Shown here: positions 1-8,979 of the stretch, piece after piece
How positions within the stretch are numbered: the first letter of the stretch is position 1
Layout of the letters: the number at the start of each line of letters is the position of its first letter
Source of the DNA: Planctomycetota bacterium
Lineage (GTDB): Bacteria; Planctomycetota; B15-G4; SIAN01
Assembly: GCA_009691715.1 (NCBI GenBank)
Contig: SIAN01000010.1
Location: 1 to 64,000, forward strand
DNA: 64,000 bases
Direction of reading: 5' to 3'
Position numbers and translations under genes: made by a program
The notes under the pieces: generated by a model
The model's input: only the letters and a program-made list of their open reading frames with translations
Database searches by the model: none
Told to the model about the DNA's origin: nothing

Positions 1-1
1 C

Positions 2-325
2 TCGGCAACGGTCGAGGACGATCGTCGCCGTCTGCCGGCGCTGTTGGCGGAGCTGCAGCAACTCGGCGACGTGACCATCGATCGTCAGATCGCCGCCGTC
101 GCCGTCGTCGGCCACGCCGTCGGCGAGTCGCCCGAGACCATCGGCGCGATCTTCTCCACGCTCGCGCGCGAAGGCATCGCGCTGCGAATGATCTCGATGG
201 GCGCGCGCCGGACCAACGTCGGCATCGTCGTCAACGAAGCCGACACTGGCCGCGCCGTCAACGCGCTGCACGCGGCGCTGTGCGCCGAGCTGCCGAAGGC
301 GAAGGCGACCGCCGCGGGGAAGTAA
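2..325 (+). CDS. lysC: Aspartate kinase, C-terminal ACT region (5'-truncated by window)
   Basis: The reading frame is open from the first bases of the window to a TAA at 323-325, so only the last ~107 residues are present. They look like the second ACT domain of aspartokinase: AVVGHAVGESPETIGAIF, then IALRMISMGARRTNVGIV and a final helix typical of LysC/MetL C-termini. Aspartokinase phosphorylates aspartate in the first step of Lys/Thr/Met synthesis, and the ACT domains carry feedback regulation. The catalytic kinase domain is outside the window. The downstream gene begins 5 bp after the stop, so the two are probably co-transcribed. Assignment to lysC rather than the kinase half of a bifunctional ThrA/MetL rests on the ORF ending right after the ACT domain; no homoserine dehydrogenase follows. 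Confidence 0.8.
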   Translation, partial: SATVEDDRRRLPALLAELQQLGDVTIDRQIAAVAVVGHAVGESPETIGAIFSTLAREGIALRMISMGARRTNVGIVVNEADTGRAVNALHAALCAELPKAKATAAGK

Positions 326-330
326 GCGAC

Positions 331-1158
331 GTGGCTCCGACCGCCGATGATGCGCCGCAGGCCCGGCTGACGTTCGTCGCATGGCTCGCGCACGTGCGTG
401 AGCGGCTGGACGCGGCGACGCGGGACGATCCGTGGCGCGGGCAGCCGCCGCACCAGCCGCTCTTCATGCTGATGGTCGACCGCGCGTTCCTGGTCCCGAG
501 CGGGATGGCGCTGGTGGCGCTGCTTGGCGCCGGAGTGATCGCACTGCTCGGGGACTCGGCGCCGCGCTGGCTGCCATGGTGGCTGCCGCTGGCGGTCGCG
601 CTGCTGTCGGCGGCGAGGGCGGCGTGGATCGCGCGGGCCGAGCGCGCCGACTGCCGCGATCAGCTCGAACGCGTGCAGCGGGCGGAGCTCGCGGTCGCCG
701 CTGTGGTGATGGCCAACAACGGCCTGTTCGATCCGCGGGTGAAAGACGACCTGCCGGGCGTCGTGGTCGCGACGCTCGATCCGCAGCTGCAGGCCGATCC
801 AGACCGGCTGACGGCCCTCGCGGCGCGCCTTTTCGCGTTGAAGGATCGGCCGGTGGCCGAGGCGCCCGCGGCGCTGCGGCCGATCGCCGCGATCCTGACC
901 AGCGAGTCGGGTCGCTTCACGCCGCTGCAGGTGCCGAGCGAGCATTGCGGCAACGACGCGACCTGGCTGTCGTCGTGCTGGTTGTTCCGCGAACAGTTGC
1001 GCAAGCGCGTGATCGAGCGGCGGATCTACCCGGTGCTGGCGCAGCGTCGCGCCGATCCGCAGCAGGTGCGCGCGCTGCCGATGGCGCAGTGGTGGGGCGC
1101 CGAGTTCGACGCGGCGCTGGCGGTGGAGTTCGGGTTGCGGCGCGGGGTGACCGCTTGA
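331..1158 (+). CDS. Predicted two-helix membrane protein of unknown function
   Basis: I do not recognise this 275-residue protein. GTG at 331 is chosen because GGGGAAG lies at a good distance before it and it starts 5 bp after the aspartokinase stop; an upstream in-frame start at 280 would overlap lysC. Residues ~60-105 hold two adjacent hydrophobic segments (LVPSGMALVALLGAGVIALL, then a stretch from WLPWWLPLAVALL), suggesting a hairpin in the membrane with a soluble C-terminal domain. That domain includes VVVATLDPQL and a Cys pair around CGNDATWLSSC. It is convergent with pepQ (40-bp gap). Function cannot be inferred from neighbours. Confidence 0.7.
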   Translation: MAPTADDAPQARLTFVAWLAHVRERLDAATRDDPWRGQPPHQPLFMLMVDRAFLVPSGMALVALLGAGVIALLGDSAPRWLPWWLPLAVALLSAARAAWIARAERADCRDQLERVQRAELAVAAVVMANNGLFDPRVKDDLPGVVVATLDPQLQADPDRLTALAARLFALKDRPVAEAPAALRPIAAILTSESGRFTPLQVPSEHCGNDATWLSSCWLFREQLRKRVIERRIYPVLAQRRADPQQVRALPMAQWWGAEFDAALAVEFGLRRGVTA

Positions 1159-1198
1159 GGCAACGCGTCGCTCCCGGTCACGCGATCCCCGAAGCGTC

Positions 1199-2545
1199 CT
1201 ACCCCACCATGATCGCCGGCGCCTCCGGCAGGAACGCCCGCGTCGCGTTCTCGACGCCGCTCGTCTGCACGATCAGGTCGTCCTCGACGCGCACGCCGCC
1301 GAACGGCTTCAACGCCTCGACGAGGTTCCAGTCGACGACCTTGCCGGCGGGGCTGGCGCGCAGCTCGGCGAGCAGGTGGTCGATGAAGTAGATGCCGGGC
1401 TCGATGGTGAAGACCTGGCCGACGGCGATCGGGCTGGTGTTGCGCAGGAACGGGTTGTCGCTCTTCGGTGCGACGTTGCGGCAGCCGACGTCGTGGGTTT
1501 GCAGGCCGAGCGAGTGGCCGAGCCCGTGCGGCAGGAACTTGCGCGTGACGCCGCTCGCGACGAGGTCGGCGCTGCTCGCCTTGGCGACACCCGCTTCGCG
1601 CAGGACGTCGGCGACGAGGTCGTGGGTCTGCTCGTGCAGTGATTCGAACGGCCGCCCGATCGTCGCCTCGGCGCACAATCGCTGCTGCGTTCGCTCGAGG
1701 CCGGTCACGAGTTGCGCGAAGGTGGCGGCGGCGGCGCCCTTGCCGCGGACGGCGGTGCGCGTGATGTCGCTGTCGTAGCCGAGGCACTTGGCGCCGGCAT
1801 CGAGGAGCAGCGTCTGCGCGGCGCTCTTCTCCCGGCCGTAGCCGATGTGGTGCAGCGTCGCGGCGTTCTTGCCGAGTGCGACGATGTTCTTGTACGGAGT
1901 CTCGGGATCGTCCTGGCCGGTGGCGCGCAGGTAGGCGAGGTGGAGCTCGAACTCGCTGCAGTCGCCACGACGGAAGAGTTCTTGCACCGCACGATGACCG
2001 ACGGCCGCGCGCTGGTTCGCCTCGCGCAGGCACATCTGCTCGTAGGGCGTCTTCAGGACTCGCAACTGATCGAGTGCGCGCAGAAACTCCGGCGGGTTGT
2101 AGGCAGTCTCGGGCAGTCCCCAGAGCTGGCAGCAGTCGCCCTTCTCCTCGCCGATGAACGCGAGTCGCTTGCCAGTCGGCAGCAGGGCGCGGATCGCCGC
2201 GGGGTCGGCGACCTCTTTCACGTTGAAGGCGCTCCAGAAGTGGTCCGACTCCGGCTTGCGCGCCGCTTCCCAGAAGTCGAGGACGTTGAACCAGAACAGC
2301 GTCGGCTTCTTTCCCGCTTCGATCAGCAGCGCAGAGCGACTGGTTTCGAGCGGCAGCCAGTGGTGGAAGTGCGGCACCGGGCGGAGCTGCCAGAACTGGT
2401 CGTCGAAGATGCTGCGCGGTTTCGGTGCTCCGCTGTGGATCACCACCCCGTCGAGGCCATGCGCATTCAGGACCTTGCCGTACTCCCCGGAGAGCCAGGC
2501 GAGATGTGCGGCGTAATTCGTTTTCAGTGCGGCCTGGTCGAGCAT
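1199..2545 (-). CDS. pepQ: Xaa-Pro dipeptidase (M24 metallopeptidase)
   Basis: A 448-residue M24 'pita-bread' peptidase that cleaves X-Pro dipeptides in the cytoplasm, close in length to E. coli PepQ (443). The N-terminal domain (~1-160) contains the family-typical HFHHWLPLE segment. The C-terminal domain carries the five expected metal ligands: the two aspartates in LLLDAGAKCLGYDSDITRT, the His in LPHGLGHSLGLQTHDVG, the Glu in FTIEPGIYF and the Glu in GVRVEDDLIV. The open frame continues upstream to 2989, but that part is arginine-rich non-homologous sequence. ATG at 2545 is preceded by GGAG and matches the family N-terminus. Cytoplasmic, peptide catabolism, apparently monocistronic. Confidence 0.93.
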   Translation of the reverse strand: MLDQAALKTNYAAHLAWLSGEYGKVLNAHGLDGVVIHSGAPKPRSIFDDQFWQLRPVPHFHHWLPLETSRSALLIEAGKKPTLFWFNVLDFWEAARKPESDHFWSAFNVKEVADPAAIRALLPTGKRLAFIGEEKGDCCQLWGLPETAYNPPEFLRALDQLRVLKTPYEQMCLREANQRAAVGHRAVQELFRRGDCSEFELHLAYLRATGQDDPETPYKNIVALGKNAATLHHIGYGREKSAAQTLLLDAGAKCLGYDSDITRTAVRGKGAAAATFAQLVTGLERTQQRLCAEATIGRPFESLHEQTHDLVADVLREAGVAKASSADLVASGVTRKFLPHGLGHSLGLQTHDVGCRNVAPKSDNPFLRNTSPIAVGQVFTIEPGIYFIDHLLAELRASPAGKVVDWNLVEALKPFGGVRVEDDLIVQTSGVENATRAFLPEAPAIMVG

Positions 2546-2689
2546 CGGAAGCTCCGGATGTGACGTCGCGGCTGGCGGCACACTGTAGCCCGCTTCACCA
2601 GCCCGGCCGGAGACGCGCAACTTGAGCGTCGGTGGACAGTCGTCGACACCGGCTCGCAAGGCTCCGCGACCGCGACCCCCACGCCTCCG

Positions 2690-2790
2690 GTGCGCGATCC
2701 GTGGATCGGCCGCGGCGGGATGGGCGTCGTCTTCCTCTGGCTCGCGATGGAACTCATCGACGGTCCCGACATGGCGCGCGACGAGGTCGA
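2690..2790 (+). pseudogene. Short Ser/Thr protein kinase relic
   Basis: The ~500-bp gap between pepQ and the debranching enzyme holds no intact gene, but a plus-strand frame reads IGRGGMGVVF followed at once by LAMELIDGPD. The first is the glycine-rich nucleotide loop of bacterial Hanks-type kinases. The second is the strand just before the hinge, normally ~70 residues further on. The juxtaposition looks like the scar of an internal deletion. No HRDLKPxN or DFG follows. Around 2860-2930, in another frame, EEAEVADDVVSKAWHAL faintly resembles sigma-70 region 2, but this is too weak to call. The rest of 2546-3052 shows nothing recognisable. Confidence 0.4.
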
Positions 2791-3052
2791 TCCGCGTACC
2801 ACAGGCAGCTCCGAGCCGATCCACGCCAAGCCGCTGCCGTTGGTGCGACGAGCGGCGCGATTCGCGAAGAAGCAGAAGTGGCCGATGACGTCGTGTCCAA
2901 GGCGTGGCACGCACTGGCCGCCCTGCGGGCGAGCGCCGAATCCATGTCGATTCGTCCCGGAACTGACTCTCGAGGCGATGCGCGCCCACGTGATTCGGTT
3001 CGAGCCGTTTGCTGATCCGTCTGCCGCGATCCGACGCCCCGGCCGGCTGATC

Positions 3053-5203
3053 TCACGCACCGCGCTGCATCGCGCCTTCCCGCAACGCCTCGCCTTGCAG
3101 CAGCGCTGCGAGCGACCAAGCCTGCATCGGGCAGCCGCGCCATTCGTGCGGCGCGTCGCCGTCGGCGATCTCCGGCACGTGCGCGCCTGCGCCCCGCTGC
3201 GTCAGTTCTGCCTCGAGGGGCGCAAGGAAGCGCTCATGAGCGGAGCGCCGCGCGTTCGCGCCGTTCCCGCGGCTGCGCGCCCAGCCGTCGGCCAGCGCGA
3301 AGAGCAGCCACGGCCACGCGGTGCCTTGGTGGTAGGCGCCGTCGCGTTCGCGCGGCCCGCCGACACACACGCCGCGATAGTGCGGATCATCGGGCGCGAG
3401 TGTCCGCACGCCACGTGGCGTCCACAACCGCAGCGCGACGGTGTCGGCGATCCGGCGCGCGCGCATGCCGCCGAGCAGGGCCCGTGGCAGGCCGCCGATC
3501 GCGAACAACTGATTCGGGCGGAAGCTCGGGTCGCGCGTTCCGGCCACGTGATCGAGGTCGACGACATCGTCGAGATAACCGTGGTCCTCGTCCCAGAAGC
3601 GGGCCAGGAACGAGCGGTGCGCCCGATTCGCCAGCGCCTTCCAGAGCGTTCCGTCGCGTTGCGTCGCCGCCAGGAATTCGAGCGCGTTCCACCAGAGCGC
3701 CTCGATCTCGACCGGCTTGCCGACGCGCGGCGTGACGGCGCGACCGTCGACGCGAGCGTCCATCCAAGTGGGCGCGACGCCGGGCGCGTTGGACGCGGCC
3801 GGATCGCCGATCGCGAGCAGGCCGTCGCTGTCGACGCGCACGCTCGCACTTGCGCCGCGCAGCGGGGCGTCGACGATCGCCCGGCAGGTGTCGAGCAGTT
3901 GCTGGCGCACCGTGCGATCGATCACGCGCCTCAACTTCGGCGCGCGAGCGTCGGCGGCGAGGAGTTCCTCGACCGCGACGACGAACCAGAGCGCAGCATC
4001 GGCGGCGCCAAATTCCGGCGGCGCGCCGCGATCGGGGAAGCGGTTCGGCAGCTGGCCGTCGACCAGCGCCGTGCTCCAACTCTGCAATACGTCCCGCGCT
4101 TCCTCGAGACGTCCGGTAGCGAGGCAGAGGCCACGCACGCTGATCGCGGTGTCGCGCCCCCAGTCGGTGAACCACGGCGCCCCAGCCACGATCGTCCGGC
4201 CAGCGCCGCGCACCGCGCTGAACTGCGCCGCCGCACGCACCTGGGCACTGCCGAGCTCGTCGCGCCGCGTGAGCTCCTCGCTGCGCGCTTCCTCGGCGAA
4301 CGCGACCGCCCGGGTCTTTGCATCCAGGATCGACACGAGCTGTTGCGTGATCACACCGCCGCGCTTGCGCCGCGCGATCGTCAACTCCTGTCCGACCACC
4401 CACCACGCCGGCCCGCGCGCCAGGTCGAACTCGAGTTCGCCAGGCGAACCGAGCGACTCAACGTCGCCGAAGCCTCGTGCCGCCTCCTCGACGCAGCGGA
4501 AGTCGCGGTACCAGTGGCGGTCGTCGCGCCAAGTGCCGTTGGCGAGGCTCGCGACCGCCGGAAGGCTGGCGTACGGATGCCAACGCAGGTGCGACTCGCC
4601 GGACTTCGCCGGCAGCACTTCGGTGTCGAAGCGAAACGTCACGTTGGCGTGATGCAGCGCGTGGTGGTCGCGACCTGAGAGCAACGGGCGAACGATGAGA
4701 CGGATCGGGGGTGCTTCGATGCGAGCGGCCGACCTCTGCGTGCGACGTGGCTTGGCCGTCGCACCCTGCACCCGCCAGCCAACCACGACGATCGGCGCGC
4801 CGTGAACCGCGAACAGCTCCTGCGCGATGCGAGTGCCATCCGGAAGCACGAAAGTCCACGTCGGCCACGGCTCGCTCGTGAACGACGCCAGTGCCTGCCA
4901 GCCCGGCGGCGCGAGCACGTCGGGCGCGTAGCACTGCGTCGAGAGCGGGAAGCGGCCGGCCGCCGTTTCGACAAACGCGTCGAAGCCGTTCACCAGCACG
5001 TGGCGCCCGGTCGGCGGCGACAACGCCGGACCGAGCAGCGCGTGGTAGCTCCGCGTCCGCCAGCCGCCGACGGTGCCCATCGCGAAGCCGCCGAGCCCGT
5101 CGGTCTCGAGCCACTCGGAAGTGAGGCTCGGGACGACGCGTTGCGTGAGATTCGGGGCGAGCGCAACGGCGCGTTTTGTTGCGCGAGCGAGACGAGGCGA
5201 CAT
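3053..5203 (-). CDS. Glycogen debranching enzyme (amylo-alpha-1,6-glucosidase)
   Basis: 716 residues with the two-part architecture of prokaryotic glycogen debranching enzymes: a GDE_N beta-sandwich (~30-280; LETDGLGGFAMGTVGG and RSYHALLGPAL near the start) and a GDE_C (alpha/alpha)6 barrel (~320-700). Diagnostic barrel motifs are visible: AGAPWFTDWGRDTAISVRGL, DGQLPNRFPD, and EWRGCPMQAWSLAALLQGEA near the end. The enzyme hydrolyses alpha-1,6 branch points of glycogen-like glucan in the cytoplasm. ATG at 5203 gives the natural N-terminus. It is followed upstream on the same strand, 110 bp away, by a GH63-type glucosidase gene, so the two may form an alpha-glucan/oligosaccharide utilisation unit. 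Complete, no lesions. Confidence 0.9.
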   Translation of the reverse strand: MSPRLARATKRAVALAPNLTQRVVPSLTSEWLETDGLGGFAMGTVGGWRTRSYHALLGPALSPPTGRHVLVNGFDAFVETAAGRFPLSTQCYAPDVLAPPGWQALASFTSEPWPTWTFVLPDGTRIAQELFAVHGAPIVVVGWRVQGATAKPRRTQRSAARIEAPPIRLIVRPLLSGRDHHALHHANVTFRFDTEVLPAKSGESHLRWHPYASLPAVASLANGTWRDDRHWYRDFRCVEEAARGFGDVESLGSPGELEFDLARGPAWWVVGQELTIARRKRGGVITQQLVSILDAKTRAVAFAEEARSEELTRRDELGSAQVRAAAQFSAVRGAGRTIVAGAPWFTDWGRDTAISVRGLCLATGRLEEARDVLQSWSTALVDGQLPNRFPDRGAPPEFGAADAALWFVVAVEELLAADARAPKLRRVIDRTVRQQLLDTCRAIVDAPLRGASASVRVDSDGLLAIGDPAASNAPGVAPTWMDARVDGRAVTPRVGKPVEIEALWWNALEFLAATQRDGTLWKALANRAHRSFLARFWDEDHGYLDDVVDLDHVAGTRDPSFRPNQLFAIGGLPRALLGGMRARRIADTVALRLWTPRGVRTLAPDDPHYRGVCVGGPRERDGAYHQGTAWPWLLFALADGWARSRGNGANARRSAHERFLAPLEAELTQRGAGAHVPEIADGDAPHEWRGCPMQAWSLAALLQGEALREGAMQRGA

Positions 5204-5312
5204 GGCGGACCCTCCACGGACGTTGAAGCAGCGCAGAACCTCCCATCGTGGCGAATCGTCGGTCAGTTCCGCACACGCCGTCGAACCGCCCTGCGCCCGC
5301 GGCGGGAGACCC

Positions 5313-8165
5313 TCAGCCGCGGGCGTGTGCCAGGTCGTCGATCAGGCGGATCACCAGGGCGGTCCAGCCGGTCTGGTGACTTGCTCCCAGTCCGCGGCCG
5401 GTCTCGGCGTGGAAGTACTCGTGGAAGAGCGCCAGATCGCGGAACGCGGGATCGCTCGCGAAGCGTTCTTGTCCGCCGTGGCACGGTCGGGCGCCGGTCC
5501 CGTCCGGCAGGAAGATGCGGGCGACGCGTCCGGCGATCTCGCGCGCGACCTGCTGCAGGGTGAGGCGCTTCCCGCTGCCGACCGGGCACTCGACCTTGAA
5601 CTCGTCGCCATAGAAGTGGTGGTAGCGCTCGAGCGCCTCGATCAGCAGGTAATTGACCGGCATCCAGATCGGGCCGCGCCAGTTCGAGTTGCCGCCGAAG
5701 ATGCCAGTCGTGCTTTCGCCCGGCGCGTAGTCGACGCGGAACTCCTCGCCGCCGGCGTGCAACACGTAAGGGTGGCGCTCGTGCGCTTTCGACAGCGAGC
5801 GGATGCCATAGGGCGACAGGAACTCGCTTTCGTCCAGCAGGTAGCGCAGCACCCGTTCGAGGCGCTCGCGCGAGGGGATCGCCAGCAGGCGCAGCGTCCG
5901 GCCGCTGCCGTCCTTGCGGGTCGCGGCCTTGTCGGCGAAGGCGACGTGGCGCGCGAGGTCCTTGCGATTCTCCAGGAACCACTGCATCCGGCGCTTGAAG
6001 CCAGGCAGTTGTTCGAGCGTCGCGTCGTCCAGCACCTCGACCGCGAACAGCGGGATCAGTCCCACCATCGAGCGCACGCGCAGCGGCCGAGCGGCGCCGT
6101 TCACGTGGAGCTGGTCGTAGTAGAAGCCCTCCTCGTCGTCCCACAGGCCGGTGCCGCCGAGCGAGTTCATCGCGTCGACGATGGCGACGAAGTGCTCGAA
6201 GAACTTGCTGGCGAGGTCCTCGTAGGCGGCGTTGCCCTTCGCCAGCTCGAGCGCCATCGACAGCATCGTGGTGCAGTAGAAGGCCATCCACGCCGTGCCG
6301 TCGGCCTGCTCCAGATGGCCGCCGGTTGGCAGCGGCTTGCTGCGATCAAAGACGCCGATGTTGTCGAGGCCGAGGAAGCCGCCGCTGAAGAGGTTCCTAC
6401 CGCCGGCGTCCTTGCGGTTCACCCACCAGGTGAAGTTGATCAGCAGCTTCTGGAACACCCGTTCGAGGAAGACGCGATCGCGTTTGCCGGCCGGCGCGGA
6501 GAGTTTGTAGACGCGCCACGCCGACCACGCGTGCACCGGCGGGTTCACGTCGCCGAGCGCAAACTCGTAGGCCGGGATCTGGCCGTTCGGATGCATGTAC
6601 CACTCGCGCAGGAACAGCACGAGCTGCTCCTTCGCGAAGTGCGGGTCGATGCGCGCGAACGGCAGCATGTGGAAGGCGAGGTCCCACGCCGCGTACCACG
6701 GGTACTCCCACTTGTCCGGCATCGACAGGACGTCGCGATTGAACAGGTGGTGCCATTCGTGGTTGCGGCCGTGGCGGCGCGACTCGGGTGGCGTCGGCTG
6801 GTCGCGATCGCCGTCCAACCAGTGCTCGACGACGTAGTGATAGAACTGCTTCGACCACAGCAGTCCGGCGTAGGCTTGCCGTGTGACGGCCCGCTCCGCC
6901 GTCGTGAGCTTGGCTGGCTGGCGAGCGGCGAAGTAGATGTCGGCCTCGGCGATCCGCTCGCGGAAGACGCGGTCGAACTCGCGGCCGAGGGCTCCTTCCG
7001 TCGACGCGGCGCTGTCCCGCATGGCGGCGGCGGTTGCGGCGTTCGCGCTGCTCGTCGTGCCTGGCCTCGCGAGCTTGGTGGGCTTCGGGACGGCCGTCAG
7101 GCGGAGCTTCACCACCTGCTTGGCACCAGCCGGCACGTCGAGCACGTACCACGCCGCGGTCTTGGTGCCGACGCGTTTCGGATTCACTGCGCCTGCGTCG
7201 CCGTTCACCACGCGATGGTGGAACGCGTCCTTCACGTGCGGCTGCAGCGGCGCGACACCGAACAGCCGCTGCGTGTTGGACTCGTTGTCGGTGAACAGCA
7301 GTTCTGGCGCCGCTCCGTCCGGTCCGTGTCCGACCGCGAGTTCGAATGCGCCGAGCGTGGCGTGCTTCGCGACGATTCGCGCCGCAACGGTGCGCGTCAC
7401 GCCACCGCGGCCTTGGTCGCGAAGGATCGGCTTCACCCAGCACCCCTCGTGCTCGCAACCCCAGCTCCACGTGTTGCGAAACCACAGCGTCGGCAACAGA
7501 TGCAGCCGCGCCGATTCAGGTCCGCGATTGGTGATCGTGATCCGGACCAGCAGATCTTCCGGCGCCGCCTTGGCGTACTCGGCGACGACGTCGAAGTAGC
7601 GCCCCTCGTCGAACAGCCCGAGATCCTCGAGCTCGAGCTCGCGTTCGTGCTTGCCGCGCGCGCCGTTCTCTGCGACCAGCCGCGCGTACGGGAACTCCGC
7701 TTGCGGGTACTTGTAGAGCGCCTTCATGTAGGAGTGGGTCGGCGTCGAGTCGAGGTACCAGTACGCCTCCTTCACGTCCTCGCCGTGATTGCCCTCGGGT
7801 CCGGAGAGCCCAAACAAGCGCTCCTTCAGGATCGGGTCCTTGCCGTTCCACAACGCCAGCGCAAAGCAGAGCCGGCATTCACGATCCGTGATGCCGAGCA
7901 GCCCGTCCTCACCCCAGCGGTAGGCGCGACTGCGCGCATGGTCGTGCGGGAAGTAGTCCCAGCAGTTGCCGTCCGCCGAGTAGTCCTCGCGCACGGTTCC
8001 CCACTGTCGCTCCGACAGGTAGGGACCGAAGCGCTTCCAGTTCTGCTCGCGGCGCGCGTCCTGTGCGAGGCGCTGTGCTTCGGCGTCGATGCCGCCGCCG
8101 CTGCCCCCCGCCTTGGTTCCAGCGCTGTTTGCTGTCCTCGCCAACCTCGCGCTCCGTCGCGCCAC
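5313..8165 (-). CDS. GH63-type glucosidase (mannosyl-oligosaccharide glucosidase-like)
   Basis: 950 residues, GTG start at 8165. It belongs to the large bacterial 'glucosidase' family related to GH63. Near the N-terminus it has [18 protein letters not shown] and [19 protein letters not shown], followed by a beta-sandwich domain (~100-390) and an (alpha/alpha)6 catalytic barrel (~400-900). Barrel landmarks include [20 protein letters not shown] and [18 protein letters not shown], and toward the C-terminus [19 protein letters not shown] and [17 protein letters not shown]. No signal peptide is seen, so it is probably cytoplasmic. The exact substrate (glucosylglycerate, trehalose-like or glucan) cannot be told from sequence. 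Same strand and adjacent to the debranching enzyme. The first ~25 residues are Gly/Arg-rich, so a later start is possible. Confidence 0.85.
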   Translation of the reverse strand: MARRSARLARTANSAGTKAGGSGGGIDAEAQRLAQDARREQNWKRFGPYLSERQWGTVREDYSADGNCWDYFPHDHARSRAYRWGEDGLLGITDRECRLCFALALWNGKDPILKERLFGLSGPEGNHGEDVKEAYWYLDSTPTHSYMKALYKYPQAEFPYARLVAENGARGKHERELELEDLGLFDEGRYFDVVAEYAKAAPEDLLVRITITNRGPESARLHLLPTLWFRNTWSWGCEHEGCWVKPILRDQGRGGVTRTVAARIVAKHATLGAFELAVGHGPDGAAPELLFTDNESNTQRLFGVAPLQPHVKDAFHHRVVNGDAGAVNPKRVGTKTAAWYVLDVPAGAKQVVKLRLTAVPKPTKLARPGTTSSANAATAAAMRDSAASTEGALGREFDRVFRERIAEADIYFAARQPAKLTTAERAVTRQAYAGLLWSKQFYHYVVEHWLDGDRDQPTPPESRRHGRNHEWHHLFNRDVLSMPDKWEYPWYAAWDLAFHMLPFARIDPHFAKEQLVLFLREWYMHPNGQIPAYEFALGDVNPPVHAWSAWRVYKLSAPAGKRDRVFLERVFQKLLINFTWWVNRKDAGGRNLFSGGFLGLDNIGVFDRSKPLPTGGHLEQADGTAWMAFYCTTMLSMALELAKGNAAYEDLASKFFEHFVAIVDAMNSLGGTGLWDDEEGFYYDQLHVNGAARPLRVRSMVGLIPLFAVEVLDDATLEQLPGFKRRMQWFLENRKDLARHVAFADKAATRKDGSGRTLRLLAIPSRERLERVLRYLLDESEFLSPYGIRSLSKAHERHPYVLHAGGEEFRVDYAPGESTTGIFGGNSNWRGPIWMPVNYLLIEALERYHHFYGDEFKVECPVGSGKRLTLQQVAREIAGRVARIFLPDGTGARPCHGGQERFASDPAFRDLALFHEYFHAETGRGLGASHQTGWTALVIRLIDDLAHARG

Positions 8166-8316
8166 CGTTTTCGGCCAGCGGGAAAGCTCCCGCCGGCGCT
8201 GCGGCGCGCATCGGCCGGATGACGCTATCGCGCGCAGGGTTTCGACCGGCCTCCGCCCATTTCTAGGCTCAGGCGAACAGGACCCCCGGCGAGCGCTCGG
8301 CGGAGCAGGGAACCCG

Positions 8317-8901
8317 ATGGCAAGGCCGACATTGCGAGGCGCGAAGCGCCAAGAGCTGGTCTCCGTGCTCGCCCGTGCATTCGCGGAGCTCGGCTTCCGG
8401 CGAGCGACGACGGCCGAGCTGGCGCGCCGCTGCGAGGTGCAGGAGACGATCCTCTACCGCCTTTGGCCCGGGAAGCGGGAGATGTTCGTCGCGGCGATCG
8501 AGCACGTCTTCGCCGAGTCGGCGGCAGCGTGGAAAATCCTGCTGCGCCGCGCGCCGAAGGGGGAGAGCGCGGCGAAGTGCATCCTCGCGTACGAGGCTTT
8601 GCATCACGGTGAACACGGGCTCTACCGCCTCGTCTTCACCGGCCTCTCCGAGTGCGACGATTCCGCGATACGGGCGGCGCTGCGCCGCATGTACGGGAGC
8701 TTCCATCAATTCGTCGCGGGGCACATCGCGACCCACCGCGGAGTTTCCAGGGACGACGCTGCGGTGCTCCGGGCGGCGTGGGCGATCGTCGGCCTCGGGA
8801 TCGTCGCGAGCCTCACCCGCGAGCTCGGCCTGCTCAGCGCACGCGCTCGCGCCGAGCTGATCGAACGCGTGGGGGAAATGCTCCTCACCAGCGGCGGTTG
8901 A
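8317..8901 (+). CDS. TetR/AcrR-family transcriptional regulator
   Basis: 194 residues. The N-terminal helix-turn-helix is clear: [20 protein letters not shown], then [19 protein letters not shown], the typical TetR recognition helix ending. The rest is an all-helical ligand-binding domain with no recognisable ligand signature. ATG at 8317 is chosen because GGAG/AGGG precedes it and the HTH then sits at residues ~10-55; the frame stays open further upstream to 8089 but without homology. It is divergent from the GH63 gene (150 bp) and directly upstream of a secreted-protein gene whose leader carries a perfect 7-bp inverted repeat. It is therefore the obvious candidate repressor of that gene. 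Confidence 0.88.
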   Translation: MARPTLRGAKRQELVSVLARAFAELGFRRATTAELARRCEVQETILYRLWPGKREMFVAAIEHVFAESAAAWKILLRRAPKGESAAKCILAYEALHHGEHGLYRLVFTGLSECDDSAIRAALRRMYGSFHQFVAGHIATHRGVSRDDAAVLRAAWAIVGLGIVASLTRELGLLSARARAELIERVGEMLLTSGG

Positions 8902-8945
8902 CCGGCCTCGCGCGGACGAGTCGGCACGCACTTCGCCGGGCGAAT

Positions 8946-8961
8946 GTAAGTGTTCACTTAC
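8946..8961. promoter_or_regulatory. Palindromic operator, likely bound by the adjacent TetR protein
   Basis: GTAAGTGTTCACTTAC: two perfect 7-bp arms (GTAAGTG/CACTTAC) separated by 2 bp, 18 bp upstream of the ATG at 8980 and just before its Shine-Dalgarno sequence AAGGAG. The size, arm spacing and AGTG/CACT core are typical of TetR/AcrR-family operators. Its AT content stands out in this GC-rich sequence. Binding there would occlude the promoter or 5' leader of the downstream gene. Assignment to the neighbouring TetR protein is inferred from position. Confidence 0.7.
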
Positions 8962-8979
8962 TTAACCAAGGAGCGTTCG

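Noticed and set aside
2690..8222. Very long plus-strand open frames (2690-4678 and 5073-8222) opposite the two glycosidases
   Set aside because: They are antisense shadows of conserved minus-strand genes; their translations are Arg/Ala-rich and match no family. Such frames are expected at this GC content.
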